A stretch of DNA of 64,000 nt from Asterella californica (taxonomy: Eukaryota > Streptophyta > Marchantiopsida > Marchantiales > Aytoniaceae): positions 43,585,501 through 43,649,500 of the forward strand of contig JAYKYS010000001.1 in assembly GCA_036924285.1 (NCBI GenBank), read 5' to 3'. The position numbers and the translations under genes are program-made. The notes beneath the pieces were generated by a model. The model was not told the origin of the DNA. It was given only the letters and a program-made list of their open reading frames with translations, and ran no database searches. Below are positions 46,703-57,059 of this stretch, one piece after another (positions within the stretch are counted from its first letter, which is position 1; each line of letters begins with the position of its first letter).

Positions 46703-49204
46703 ATGGGTGAGAACGTGAAGGAGGTTGCAACCTGCAATCGGTGTAACCAGACATTGCCACTGGTAATGTTCACCCGAAAGCGTAATGTAGCCAACCCTCT
46801 CGGCTTGAGAGTGTTTAAGAGGTGCAATAGCTGTAACGGGAAGGGTGTACGTGCGGAACTTAGAGATTGTTCGGCTGGTGCGTTGGACGTAACGGATGAT
46901 TTTGATCCTATAGATACTGTAGAAGGTGAGGTGGAGAATCTGTTCGAGATGTTTACTGAGATATTTGACAGCGAGGAGCTGGATCGTGGTGCAGTGTTGA
47001 TTCGAATTCGGATTTTGCTTCGTGAAGAGTTGTTGTTGAATGTTGGGTTATGAGGTGAATCTTTGCTGACTGCCAGGGATAAAGAAGAGCTAGAGGGAAG
47101 GTTTAGGGTATTTGTCGATACGCACCTAAAGGGCGAACTAGAATGTGGTTCTGGGTATTACTGGAGTGTCCAGTACGTCCGTGCTTCAGTCCATCGGAGG
47201 CATGTTTGCACGGGTTCAATGTGGTGTGCCAGCAGAGACGATCGATATTCATCGCGAGTTGAAAGTTCCAGCAACGCCATCAGGCAACCAGGGAAGCGAA
47301 AAGCAATACAACGCTTCCCGTGTAGAGGGTCGGTGAAAATAGATATCGACGTGGAGAAACTCGAATGTATCTTGTTGATCCAACACCTCTGTGAGCACGA
47401 TAGACCAACATTCCGAGAGTGCGCAATTCCTACTGCTGCATTATTATATCTAGAGAAGTCTGTGCACTCTCAGCTTAGAAAACCTGAGCTTTATAGAGCC
47501 CTTTGTATGGAGCGCTTAATAGATCCAACGCTTGTGACGGCGAGCCAGGTGAACTATCACATCTCCTCCATTCTCTCTCGTACTTACATTCGTAATGTGA
47601 CTGATTAGTTGTTGTCTGCGAATGATCTCATAGGTAGTGAGAAATATAGTTCTGGAGGATTTCGTTCGATACTTTATGTGAATGACGACGATTGCTCAGT
47701 GTTAGCATTTATCACTCCTTTTTTTCAGCATCGACGGAAGGTGACCGAGGTGATAATCGATTCGACATTCAAAACTAATGCAGTTCGTTTCGAGCTTTTC
47801 GCATTGAATGCGAATGTAGGAGGTTTTGGCTTACCTCTGACGTACATGTTTTACTCACGGAAGTATAAGGAGAAGGGTAAGGTCACGGGATCCCAGGCCG
47901 ACGGAGAACGAATGCGAGTAAGTATGCTCGTCAGATGGTTCGAAAGTGTTCTTGCTGAGGGCTTGAAGCCCACATTTTTCCTTACAGACAAGGACATGGG
48001 ACAAATTAAAGCTCTCCAAACTGTATTTACTAGATCATATGTTCAGCTTTGTTTACGTCATGCGCAGGCAGCCGTGGAAACTCGAATTCAGCAGGTAAAG
48101 CGAGCAGTGCAGTCGTATGACGCGCATGCTGCATCGTTGGTGTTTGACTTCATAGATGCATCTTGGATGGTTGCTCCTGGTGAAATTTTGGAACGAATAG
48201 CACCATTGGATTGCAGAAAGGAAGTTATAACTTGGTTCAGTAAACATTTCAACTGGCACAAACTTATTCCAGTTGGTCCTGGCACTTTCTTTTCGGCTGA
48301 TACTCATTATTCTAACGCTGTGATGGAAGCTTACAGTTGGTGTCATGCGAGGCAACTTGTGCACCTCTGGGCATATTTCTGGAACGAATGGTACCGTCCG
48401 GAGAAATGGGCACTATTTTCCAGAAGTTCCAAACCTGTTTTGTGTCTTTCTAGGACTACTAACATAATAGAGTCGCATTGGAGGAAGTTAAAATACGATT
48501 ATAAATATACTTGTAATCGTCCACGGTTGGACAAGCTATGTGAGATCCTCGCAGGAACCTTGGTGGCTGACTTGCAGATCCAAGTCGGACAGATGGAGAA
48601 CAACAGGTTCTTCCCATCATGGTGGAGAGACTTCATACTGCGTTGGCGCAAATGTGTTCAGGCACGGGTGACAACCGAGACAACGGCTCGGTTGGAGGTC
48701 TCGACAGCATTGTGGGTTTGCAGCTGTCCTTCGTTTCTGAATGATCCTTATTTTCTGTGTAAACATTTGGTTCAAGCTTACTTGCAGCAGGGTAACACGG
48801 TCCCGGTGTATAGAGGGACAACTCGTCGACACGAGTATCCGTTAATCAAGTTTGGAGATGAGGGTTCACTGTTTGAGAGGATAACAATCTCTCATTCGAA
48901 TATTCCATGGGGCGCAGAGGACGTCGGTACAGATCCTTTTGATATGCCTCAACCGGGTCATAGTGACGGTGAAGATGATGAATCAAATGTGACAGCTCAA
49001 ATGGTGTTAAGACGATTACACGGAATCGTCTCCAAAGGAGAACCGTTGCTGCTACGTGAGGCGGATAATAGACTTTTTTTGCGTAGTGTAGATAAATGTG
49101 TTTTAGCATGTGAAAGGAGGTTGGATGAATGTTATCGCGTGTTGCGTTCAACTACGCAGCAAGGTACTTGGACAACATCAGGTCCCGCTGATCTGCTAAG
49201 GTAA
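46703..49204 (+). pseudogene. MULE transposase, nearly intact (two nonsense codons)
   Basis: One continuous frame of 2,502 bases is interrupted only by TGA at 47051-47053 and TAG at 47606-47608. It starts with a zinc ribbon (CNRCNQTLP, then RCNSC). The DDE core has VIIDSTFKTN (first Asp), FFLTDKDMGQI (second Asp) and TTNIIESHWRKLKY (Glu). A SWIM zinc finger follows, with C-S-C then C-K-H (about 48720-48775). The length of about 830 residues is normal for MULE transposases. There is no frameshift, so it died recently or is read through. Minisatellites lie on both sides, and no TIR like that of the 38-43 kb copy was found. Confidence 0.85.
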
Positions 49205-49256
49205 AAATTTCTCTCTACATTTTTCCAGTTGATTATTTCTTTGCTGTTGATTGTTT

Positions 49257-49560
49257 GTATCGGGCTGTGGGTGGCTGTGGGTGGCTGTGGGGGGCTGGGG
49301 GGTGTGGGTGGCTGTGGGTGGCTGTGGGTGGCTGTGGGGGGCTGGGGGGGGCTGGGGGGGGCTGGGGGGTGTGGGTGGCTGTGGGTGGATGTTGGGGGGG
49401 GGTGTGGGTGCCTGTGATTGCCTGTGGGGGGCTGGGGGGTGTGGGTGGATGTTGGGGGCTGGGGGGTGTGGGTGGCTGTGGGGGCTGTGAGGGGTGTGGG
49501 TGGCTGTGAGGGGTGTGGGTGGCTGTGGGGGCTGTGAGGGGTGTGGGGAGCTGTAGCGGG
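49257..49560 (+). repeat. G-rich GTGGGTGGCTGTGGGG minisatellite
   Basis: Strand-asymmetric G/T repeats run for about 300 bases with many runs of three or more G. This is sequence that could form G-quadruplexes. It begins 50 bases after the second MULE transposase stop. Confidence 0.9.
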
Positions 49561-49602
49561 GATGAAATATTGGGTGGTGTGGTGGATGAATGGGGGGGGG
49601 GA

Positions 49603-49655
49603 CGCCCTTGGCCTCAACAGGTGAGGCCCTAGCAGGTTCAACTCCTGCAAGGGTG
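49603..49655 (+). other. tRNA-like fold downstream of MULE transposase (copy 2)
   Basis: The 7-bp acceptor-like stem 49603-49609 pairs with 49649-49655. A D-arm (CCTC with GAGG, loop containing AGG) lies at 49612-49626. A T-arm follows at 49632-49648 with a perfect 5-bp stem and loop T-T-C-A-A-C-T. Only five bases lie where the anticodon arm should be. The stem differs in sequence from copy 1 at 41502-41561 yet still pairs. Confidence 0.45.
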
Positions 49656-49794
49656 GTTTGCGTGTAAGAAACTTTAATTTAAAAAACATCGAACTTGAAC
49701 ACACATTCTCACATGAGCGAGTTACCAAATTCCCAGAGTTTCGAGGTCCCAGAGAAACGAAATCTTTATTAACTCCAAAGAAAACTCGTCCACA

Positions 49795-50232
49795 CTAGAA
49801 ATCATCGGAGTCCAGGCTGCTACTGCGGTCTGATGACCCACCGTTATGTTCTTGCACATAAACGATCGGGAAAAGCTCTTCTACTCGACTGTGAAGTTTA
49901 CGTAAATGTTTTTCACAATCCCACGCATCCTTTTGGGCACCTTCGGCTAGATCACTAACATATCGGTGCATTGTCTCGAAATTTGGAGTATCCTGTTTCA
50001 GATCCTCTAAGAAGTTCGATAAACCTAACAGTTTCTCGAGCACGCCTTGAATTTCTGCCATAGCAAAATACACAGAATCGCCTTCATGCCCTTGCCAATG
50101 ATACTTTTTACACGGCGGATCGTTATCGTCTTCGCAAGCTGGACGTTTTGCATCGACTCCACTTGCACCATCGCCAATCGTACCTCGTCCGTCGCTGCTT
50201 GCTCCTTCGTTTTCCAGGACTCCGTTTTCCAT
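49795..50232 (-). CDS. Small acidic protein with bipartite NLS, unrecognised
   Basis: An intronless frame of 145 residues starts at ATG 50232 and stops at TAG. Residues 29-43 (KR, ten residues, then KK) make a bipartite nuclear localisation signal. Residues 57-125 are predicted helical with Leu/Glu spacing, and the tail is Ser/Asp-rich and acidic. No family is recognised. The good ATG, the patterned composition and the location outside the adjacent transposon sequence favour a real nuclear protein. It could still be a retrogene or an annotation artefact. Confidence 0.5.
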   Translation of the reverse strand: MENGVLENEGASSDGRGTIGDGASGVDAKRPACEDDNDPPCKKYHWQGHEGDSVYFAMAEIQGVLEKLLGLSNFLEDLKQDTPNFETMHRYVSDLAEGAQKDAWDCEKHLRKLHSRVEELFPIVYVQEHNGGSSDRSSSLDSDDF

Positions 50233-50317
50233 AGTCTCTCGTCGTCTCTGATAGAACGTCTACGCTCGAAGTGAAAACTAAGCAAGGGTTTAGGTTGAAA
50301 ACTCTGCTTCCTCCGCT

Positions 50318-50406
50318 CACCCTCACCGACACTTCCCCAGCCTTCCTCCGCTCACCCTCACCAAAGACTGGAAGGAGTGTCGGTGAGGACACTGCTTCCA
50401 GTCTTT
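50318..50406. repeat. Nested inverted and direct repeats upstream of the small gene
   Basis: CCTCACCGACACT pairs with AGTGTCGGTGAGG, and AAAGACTGGAAG with CTTCCAGTCTTT. The word CCTCCGCTCACCCTCACC is also repeated directly. It lies 80-170 bases upstream of the start codon of the small acidic protein gene. Confidence 0.7.
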
Positions 50407-50409
50407 GTG

Positions 50410-51050
50410 CGAATTTGAAAAAAACGGACGGAAATTGAAATGAAAACGGATCGAAAGCTGAGGACCCGTAGTTACCAGTATAGTTCATCTTACTGTAGTA
50501 CTCATTCATCTTACTGCAGTACTCATCGACTGTGCACCTCCGGCACAGTTCTCTAAACTTTCGATATTAAGTCGAGCGTGACAACACTGCATTCATTTGC
50601 CAAAACGTGAACCCACTAGAGGGTCCGTTTGAAAGCTTCGTAGGTGATATAGACAATATGGTGACCATTGTTTCCAATTCGGTCACATTACTTGACATCA
50701 CATCTGTATTGGTTTCTCCTACCGGGGCTGTGTTTTTGCACTAGCAGTATATTTTCTTGTAATAGCGAAGCTACTTATTTCACTTGCCCTTCTTGGAAGA
50801 GAGCATGAATTCTTCTACATCCGTCCTGTACAGTTTTTCATTTCTCCACAGTTTACATTCTTACAAAACAATACTGTACAGTGAATGAAAAGGTGTCTTC
50901 ATAGAAAAGAACCTGCTGCAGTTCCCGAAGGCAATCTTGTATTTTGTACTACAGAACTTAACATTATGTTTTGATAACGGTCAGAGCTCTTCTGTCCACG
51001 GAGTAAAGCATGTACTGTGTTCATGCTTCACAATGAAAGCTCTATCAATA
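50410..51050. other. Interval without recognised features
   Basis: No open frame, splice-linked exon set or repeat family was recognised here. Confidence 0.4.
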
Positions 51051-51280
51051 TGCATGCTGGATGAATTCCGGGGAACTTTTGCTTGCTTCATGTTATCGGG
51101 AATATATAGATGTTAAGTGAAAAATATATACTAAATAGATATAAAAAAATATTATCTGTTACCCATGTCTGGAAACACGAGAAGAGTAGAAAATAACCCA
51201 TAAGTCTTGTCCTGAATGCCGCGCTTCAGAAAGTACAAGTCCGGGAGTCCACACTCGGTAAAACATTAATATACTCTGAT

Positions 51281-51364
51281 GTTAATTTAATACCTAACCA
51301 GGGAGAGTTAGGTATTAAATTAACCACCTGTATATTTGCCTCCTCCATCGGAAGATGGAGGAGG
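51281..51364. repeat. Hairpin pair, left side of the foldback element
   Basis: Hairpin one has an 18-bp perfect stem and an 8-base loop. Hairpin two has an 11-bp perfect stem with a GGAA loop, and an outer stem (ACCTG with CAGGT) extends it. Confidence 0.85.
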
Positions 51365-51660
51365 TGAATAATATGCAGGTGATCGAGATGGAATTATTCG
51401 GCCCACCATATGCTCTGCCCAATAATACGTGACATCTGCGATACAAAATGTCTCGTACCACACACTGCCCGGAAGAAAGCGGCTACCTGAACAAAATGAA
51501 TGTTTTCTAATGAAAAGATGAATACATCAGAAAGAAAGCTGCCTGTACAGAAACACAGTTGTTTAGTTCCAAAGGATGGAATAATACAGGTGTGTGAACA
51601 TATTTAGAAAAATGTCTTGCTCAGTACATGAGAATGGGATGTCACGTAAATAGACCACAT

Positions 51661-51762
51661 GGATATTCACCTCCTCCATCGAAAGAGAGAGGAGGAAAAT
51701 ATCCAGAGGTTTAATTTAATACTTAACTCTTCTGACAAGAAGAGTTACATATTAAATTAAAC
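51661..51762. repeat. Hairpin pair, right side of the foldback element
   Basis: The first hairpin keeps the CCTCCTC/GAGGAGG stem with an outer GGATATT/AATATCC stem. The second (51709-51762) has about 23 pairs with two mismatches. Confidence 0.8.
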
Positions 51763-52317
51763 TCACATTGAATTAATGTATTAATGACTACAGCTTCCTG
51801 TCATTGTGCCGTTTGAAGCGTGGAAGTCGACTCAGGACTTATGGTTTATCTTTTGCTTTCTTTGTGATTTTAGGTATGAAAAAATATATTTTTTTATCTA
51901 TTTAATATATATTTTCTGTTTAACACTTATTTATTTTCCCCATAAGAACAAGCGAGCAGAAGTTACCCGAAGTTCATCCAGCATGGATATATCTTACTGT
52001 TTGATAGTAAGGGGCTGGCAAATAATAAAATTACAAGGGACAAGACCTGCAATAATGGGAATGAAACACTCAACTGAAGAGGTAGGCTCATATATATATA
52101 TCATGGCGATATCCTCCAAGGTGAAAAGCCAGTTTCTTTCTTTCTTCTTCATAGCTATTTCCATATTACATATGCTTTGCATTAAAGTTATGTATAGTTT
52201 ACGAGTTTTGATCGTTTTACGGTATTGTCTGTCCTTTCGCTAGCAAGTGCCGGCGAAAATGCTGATCCGGATTTCAGTTCGCTAGAATTCCTCGAATGAA
52301 ATCAATCTATCGCTTAG

Positions 52318-52325
52318 AACCCTAA
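52318..52325 (+). promoter_or_regulatory. Telo-box AACCCTAA upstream of BUD20 homologue
   Basis: This is the AACCCTAA motif 129 bases before the ATG. In plants this box near the transcription start is typical of ribosome-biogenesis and translation genes, matching the gene's role. Seen directly; the role is inferred. Confidence 0.6.
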
Positions 52326-52453
52326 TTCGCTCCTTTGGACTCGCGGGCTTTCCTCAACAGTAGCAACTCATCTTCTTCGATTCTCTTTGCTTCTCGAACT
52401 TGGTAGAACTCGTTCGCAGTACTGGCGTTGCTTTGATAATCTGTCCAGGAATC

Positions 52454-52840
52454 ATGGGGCGGTGTCCGCATCACAAGAACAGCAAGAAGAAGGGTTATTC
52501 TCACAAGACTGCACTCCGCGCCAAGTTTATGAAAAAAGGAGACGATTTGATTCATACCGAATTGAGGTCGGATGAGAAGAAATCCCTTCCAGTTGACGAG
52601 GATCTTCCGGGCATGGGCCAGCACTACTGTTTGCATTGCGACCGATATTTTGCTTCTTCAAACATTCGAGACGATCATTTCAAGACTAAACTCCACAAGA
52701 AAAGAGTGAAGATGATGAAAGGGGCTGCGCCACATACCCAACTGGACGCAGAAATTGCTGCTGGCATGGGTAGACCTGATAATGGTCCCAAACTTCGAGA
52801 GAGCAGCTCTGCGGTTCCGGTCGCAATGGAATCATTTTGA
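52454..52840 (+). CDS. BUD20: BUD20/ZNF593-type C2H2 zinc finger protein
   Basis: This is an intact intronless frame of 128 residues. It begins M-G-R-C-P-H-H-K-N-S-K-K-K, the basic start of plant ZNF593 homologues. Residues 8-20 are Lys-rich and 48-52 read V-D-E-D-L. A C2H2 finger spans about residues 59-82 (Y-C-L-H-C-D-R-Y-F, then DHFKTKLHKKR). The tail is H-T-Q-L-D-A-E-I-A-A-G-M-G with P-D-N-G-P-K-L. The order and length match Arabidopsis AT2G36930. In yeast, Bud20 is a shuttling factor that binds pre-60S subunits and helps their nuclear export. A telo-box lies upstream. The frame upstream has no alternative conserved start. This is the clearest functional gene in the window. Confidence 0.95.
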   Translation: MGRCPHHKNSKKKGYSHKTALRAKFMKKGDDLIHTELRSDEKKSLPVDEDLPGMGQHYCLHCDRYFASSNIRDDHFKTKLHKKRVKMMKGAAPHTQLDAEIAAGMGRPDNGPKLRESSSAVPVAMESF

Positions 52841-54615
52841 TGGAACCAACTACGGTGCGGACAGTTTTAGGGTTGGTCTGAGTGGCCTCGTCATCGGATC
52901 TAGCTCTACATGATTCACGCGGTGAAGTATGGCCTGTCGGATTCACCGTCCTCTGCTGATGCAACAGTTCTCTGTAATTTGAAGCCACTATGTGTGGCTT
53001 AGTAGGTTCCTCGTGAGTTCCTTTCAACTGTTAAAAGTATTTCAGTGAGAAATCAGAGGAGAAGATCTGACTTTGAAGGAGAGATGCTGGGAGCTGGGCT
53101 CCCTACTCAGTCGATTTTGGATACGAGCGTCGAGGTATTCTCGCCAATTGGATGACTACATCGACGGGTTTCAGCGGGTGATTGAGTTGCAAGCTGCAAC
53201 AATTCTGCAGCAATTTGAAGAAAATGTTGTAGGAATGACTCGATAGAGGTGTGTCTGATTCTGACAGCATGCTGACCTTAGTTAGAAGGTCAGAGCTCTG
53301 CAGCAGCTTTATTGAAGCATTGTGTACGAGAAACTTTGTGTGGTGATAACGCATCAGTACCCTTGTGTAGCAAACTTGTGTTTATTACTGATTCTTCAAT
53401 TACTGACTCACGCAGTAATTTGTGTTACTGCGTGAAGTAGTTCCGGGTTGTCTAGTATGGAAAGCCGTTACTCAGTGTAATTGACTTGGAATGGGCGCTT
53501 TGTGTATCCGACTTAAGCAAAGTTTTGTGAAAGTATCGTTTGGGATAGGCGTTTGCGAGGTCTGGCGATCGCATTTAACTATGTGGATGAAGAGCTCTCC
53601 ATACTCGGTGTTCAATTCTTGCGTGGAATTGTGATTTTATACAGCATAATTTCTGTGAACTGTGACGTAATTTGCTAAGTGTATGCTTTGTCCGTATGCC
53701 GTGATAGTATAATATCTTCTCCATCAGCATTGGCACTCTAGCACTGAGATGTCGAGGTTGTCTGCATGTTCAAGAGTACAGATCCGAGTAGGTGTAGTTT
53801 ATTTTCGTGTTTGAATTTGACCTCCATACATCATCGAGTCGCTCTCAGGCCCCTAAGCTCGAATTCCGACACTTCTAGTGATTCCCAGCTGCTGCACTTA
53901 CAGGTAAGATAGCTCAAACAAAAGCAGAGAGAAGAATGGGATGAATTTGTTCCCGACTCTGAAATTCGAATATCATCTGTTCTGGTGAGACGAGTTTGTA
54001 TTGTTGTATTGATGCTAGGGATAGCTGTGTATCGACAGCTGGATCAGGAGGTTCCTCTTAAAGGCAAGGAGAACATGAGATTAAGGGCCTGTGCGCACCG
54101 CACATTTCACAGTTCTTAGCTTTGGAACTTTAGGATTGATAGTAGTAGAGTTCTTCAGATCGTATTTTCTATAGACTAGAGTAGTCTATGAGATGGCCCA
54201 AGAGTCAGCAGATGGCCAAGAGCCCACTTCCTCAGTTTTTCGTTAGTTTTTCTTTTTGAAGTGTGCCACTTGAGGGTCCGCTCTCGCACTACTTTCAAAT
54301 TCAGTAATGTAAAGCAGTGTACGTAAAACTGGTCATGGGACTAGCTGAGATGTTGATGAGAGGCGTATATGTAGACAGTGGTGTTGGGTTGAGCCATCAG
54401 ATATTGATTATGGCTTCTTGTGTAATGAAGAAATGCTCTTTCTTTCTTTGATACTAACAATGGTTTTTTGTGTACTGAAGAAATGCGAGCGTTCTCTGTA
54501 ATATCAGAAAATGCATCATCCATCTCAAAATGCAATGATAATGCTTGCCAAGTGAATTTGACTTTTTGTCAAAACGACTCGTACATTCTAGTGAAAGACC
54601 AAAATACTAGGTAGG
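52841..54615. other. Interval downstream of BUD20 homologue, nothing recognised
   Basis: This should contain the 3' untranslated region of the BUD20 homologue. Beyond it, no coding region, RNA gene or repeat family is supported. Confidence 0.4.
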
Positions 54616-54619
54616 AACT

Positions 54620-55060
54620 AGTTTTGCCCAGGAATTTACTTGATCGGACCCCAGAACGAATTGCGGACTTGATCGGACCCCTCTTATAATTCCCTTCTTG
54701 ATGGGACCCCCAACCTGCAAGAGCCCGTCAAGCAAGTAACTCAACCATGCTTTTCGGGTACACGGAAATAGTCACGGTCGATAGTCACGGTCGAGTAAGA
54801 AATTAATGCTTAAAGCCTTTGAATTAAATCGTTATTTTGCTTCGTCTGGTTTCTACTGCCGTGGTAGAGGCTTCATCGTCTAGATTCTACAGTCCGAGCT
54901 GTATTTTGACATGTATTTTGACATGGCCGAGTTACCTGCTTGACGGGCTGTTGTAGGTTGCGGGTCCGATCAAAAAAGGAATTATAAAAGGGGTCCGATC
55001 AAGTCCTCGATTCGTTCTAGAGGTCCGATCAAGTAAATTCTTGTAATTTTTCCATCCTAG
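54620..55060. mobile_element. Foldback/MITE-like element with 115-bp inverted repeats
   Basis: 54631-54747 is the imperfect inverted copy of 54929-55041, separated by about 180 bases. Each arm contains several CTTGATCGGACC words in tandem. Nothing is encoded between the arms, where TAGTCACGGTCGA is duplicated (around 54767-54796). The outer ends carry CTAG words on both sides. Confidence 0.7.
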
Positions 55061-55099
55061 CTTTTTTATCCTAGAACTTTAAGTTTTTAAACTTGGACC

Positions 55100-55780
55100 C
55101 ATCTGCTTCTTTACTAGACCTACCAAAATCCTAATGCGTGGTACGCACTACGACCGACCAGGCCCTTAGCATGAACGGTGTTTGCTATGTGTGTAAACTC
55201 TTTGGATGATATCATAAAAACGTGTTAGTAACACGCGACCCAATGAATAGCAAACGGATGGAAAGACTATATCAAACCTTACAAGGACAAGAAGAACCCG
55301 AAAGGCCAAACAACTAACGCATCAAACACCGGGGCTAAGCATCGCTAAAGTATTAGTAGCTCTAAAGTTTTCTATCGTCCTTATAATCTCATCCATTGGT
55401 AAATCAAATTCTTGCATACAACAAGTGCACATGAAGTAACATTGCTTACTGCAGTTGTTGTCATGTGGATCGCATATGCTAAAATCTTTTGTAGAGCAAT
55501 GAGAACTGACTGTCCAAAAAAAATAGTGCAGAAAAAAAGAGAAAATTATATCTTTGACTTATCTCATGGTAGACTATGGAACAATCTTGAAAAATATCTT
55601 GAACTCCAAAACCGTCAATCCGCATACCTCCAATACTAAGAGGATGAAACGATGTATCACTTGCATATTCTTATACTTGATTACTTTTGCTGCTGTTTTC
55701 ACGCTTGCAGTCCATCCGGAGAGATAGAAGATCATTTGTGTTGTCACTAAGTCCTGTGTCAGATCAGTGATAACCACATC
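55100..55780. other. Interval without recognised genes
   Basis: Only short open frames without motifs occur here. Confidence 0.35.
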
Positions 55781-55786
55781 TGCCGT

Positions 55787-56030
55787 TGAAATTTTATTCT
55801 CACTCAGAGCAACTCTCACTGATATTCTCGTCTGTAAAGACATACCAACTCTCTCTCCGTTACATAACCGCTATTTTGTGCTAAGAAAAACCCAGGCAGA
55901 TGAAATTTTATTCTCACTCAGAGCAACTCTCATTGATATTCTCCTCTCACTGATATTCTCGTCTGTAAAGACATACCAACTCTCTCTCCGTTATATAACC
56001 GCTATTTTGTGCTAAGAAAAACCCATGCTA
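55787..56030 (+). repeat. Tandem duplication, 114-bp period
   Basis: Unit one starts at 55787 and unit two at 55901, both with TGAAATTTTATTCTCACTC and CTGTAAAGACATACC. Unit two has a further internal duplication of CTGATATTCTC. Confidence 0.85.
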
Positions 56031-56440
56031 AGAAAAACCCGACGTCTCTTATGGTATTGTGGTCCACCGTGACGAGATACTTGCTCGCAGTGTAGTTGTT
56101 ATGGGGATGTAGTTGGTGTCTATATTGAAAACGAAAGGAGATGTCTGGCTATCGAGAGTTGGGTGCAGTTATAACTGCTGGATTATCGATCATGCGTCAG
56201 TCGCGTGACAGCATCCAACCAGTGGCCATCGTGGCCGCGAGCATGGCAATCTGCGAGCACTTTCCCTAAAGTGAGTCGATCAAGATCCAGGAACACGGAG
56301 CGTCGGATTTAGCCGAACGGGAAAAGAAATGTGTAATAATGGAGTCTCAGTGCTCGAAGAGCATGCAGTTATAAGCCTTTAGCTCCTCTTGCCGTCGCGC
56401 AGTTACAGCAGAAAGTTGTGGGACAAGTTGCATAAAGCTT

Positions 56441-57058
56441 TCATACAGCTGCGCGCATCCTTGATTGACTAAATTTACCGGCATTAGTATATACGGTAAG
56501 TTCTGAACTTCTGGGTATTCGTGCTGTTCGTGGGGAAATTATGTCTCCCGTAAGATGATGTCCGACGCACGCGGCGCGACCCTGGAACAGCTTCAGGCGC
56601 TTCGAAGCAGGGTAGCGATTACGTCTTTCTCTTGGAAAGAATGATCGTGGAAACTGACAGTCACTAGGATATTCCAACAGTCTGTCAATGGCCCCGCCTA
56701 CGACACGAGTTGCTAGAAGCAACGGGATGTGAAATGCAGGGACCGGGAAAATGTGGGTCCTCATTGACTCCTCAACTCTCCTCGCCGTCCTCGGCTTGTC
56801 TGATTCTGTCTGTCCTTGCCACTCTGACAGACCCCACGTGACCAACGCTAACTGACCAACGCTAACTGCAAACATGCCTTCTATATCAAACGTGCGCTTC
56901 CGCCTTATGTGCTGTGACAACTGGCGCTTGAGCTGTGAACAATCCTTCCTGTGACAAGATTCATGTTCGCTTTCCATGCATGAAAGCAAAACTCTAACAT
57001 TTAGAACATGGCGGGCATGATCAGAGACACTGAAACTCGAATTAAGTGAGGATTTCAT
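56441..57058 (-). other. 205-codon open frame, doubtful
   Basis: This is an open frame with low hydrophobic patterning, many Arg/Ser residues and no recognisable motif. It contains a short direct repeat (ACCAACGCTAACTG) and no supporting splice or conservation signal. Probably not a gene. Confidence 0.15.
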
Positions 57059-57059
57059 T

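Larger units (their letters stand above)
51055..51990. mobile_element. Foldback element made of two inverted hairpin-bearing arms
   Basis: The left arm (51055-51280, reversed) is followed by hairpin 51281-51324 (18-bp perfect stem) and hairpin 51339-51364 (CCTCCTCCATC stem, GGAA loop). The right part mirrors this with hairpin 51670-51696, hairpin 51709-51762 and an arm to about 51990. Both arms end in T-T-C-A-T-C-C-A-G-C-A. No protein is encoded, so it is non-autonomous. The class is unknown. Confidence 0.7.

Noticed and set aside
49229..49728. Gly/Trp-rich and Pro/His-rich proteins on both strands
   Set aside because: These are translations of the G-rich minisatellite.
56441..57058. 205-codon minus-strand gene
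   Set aside because: It is open but without motif, hydrophobic pattern or splice support; kept only as doubtful.
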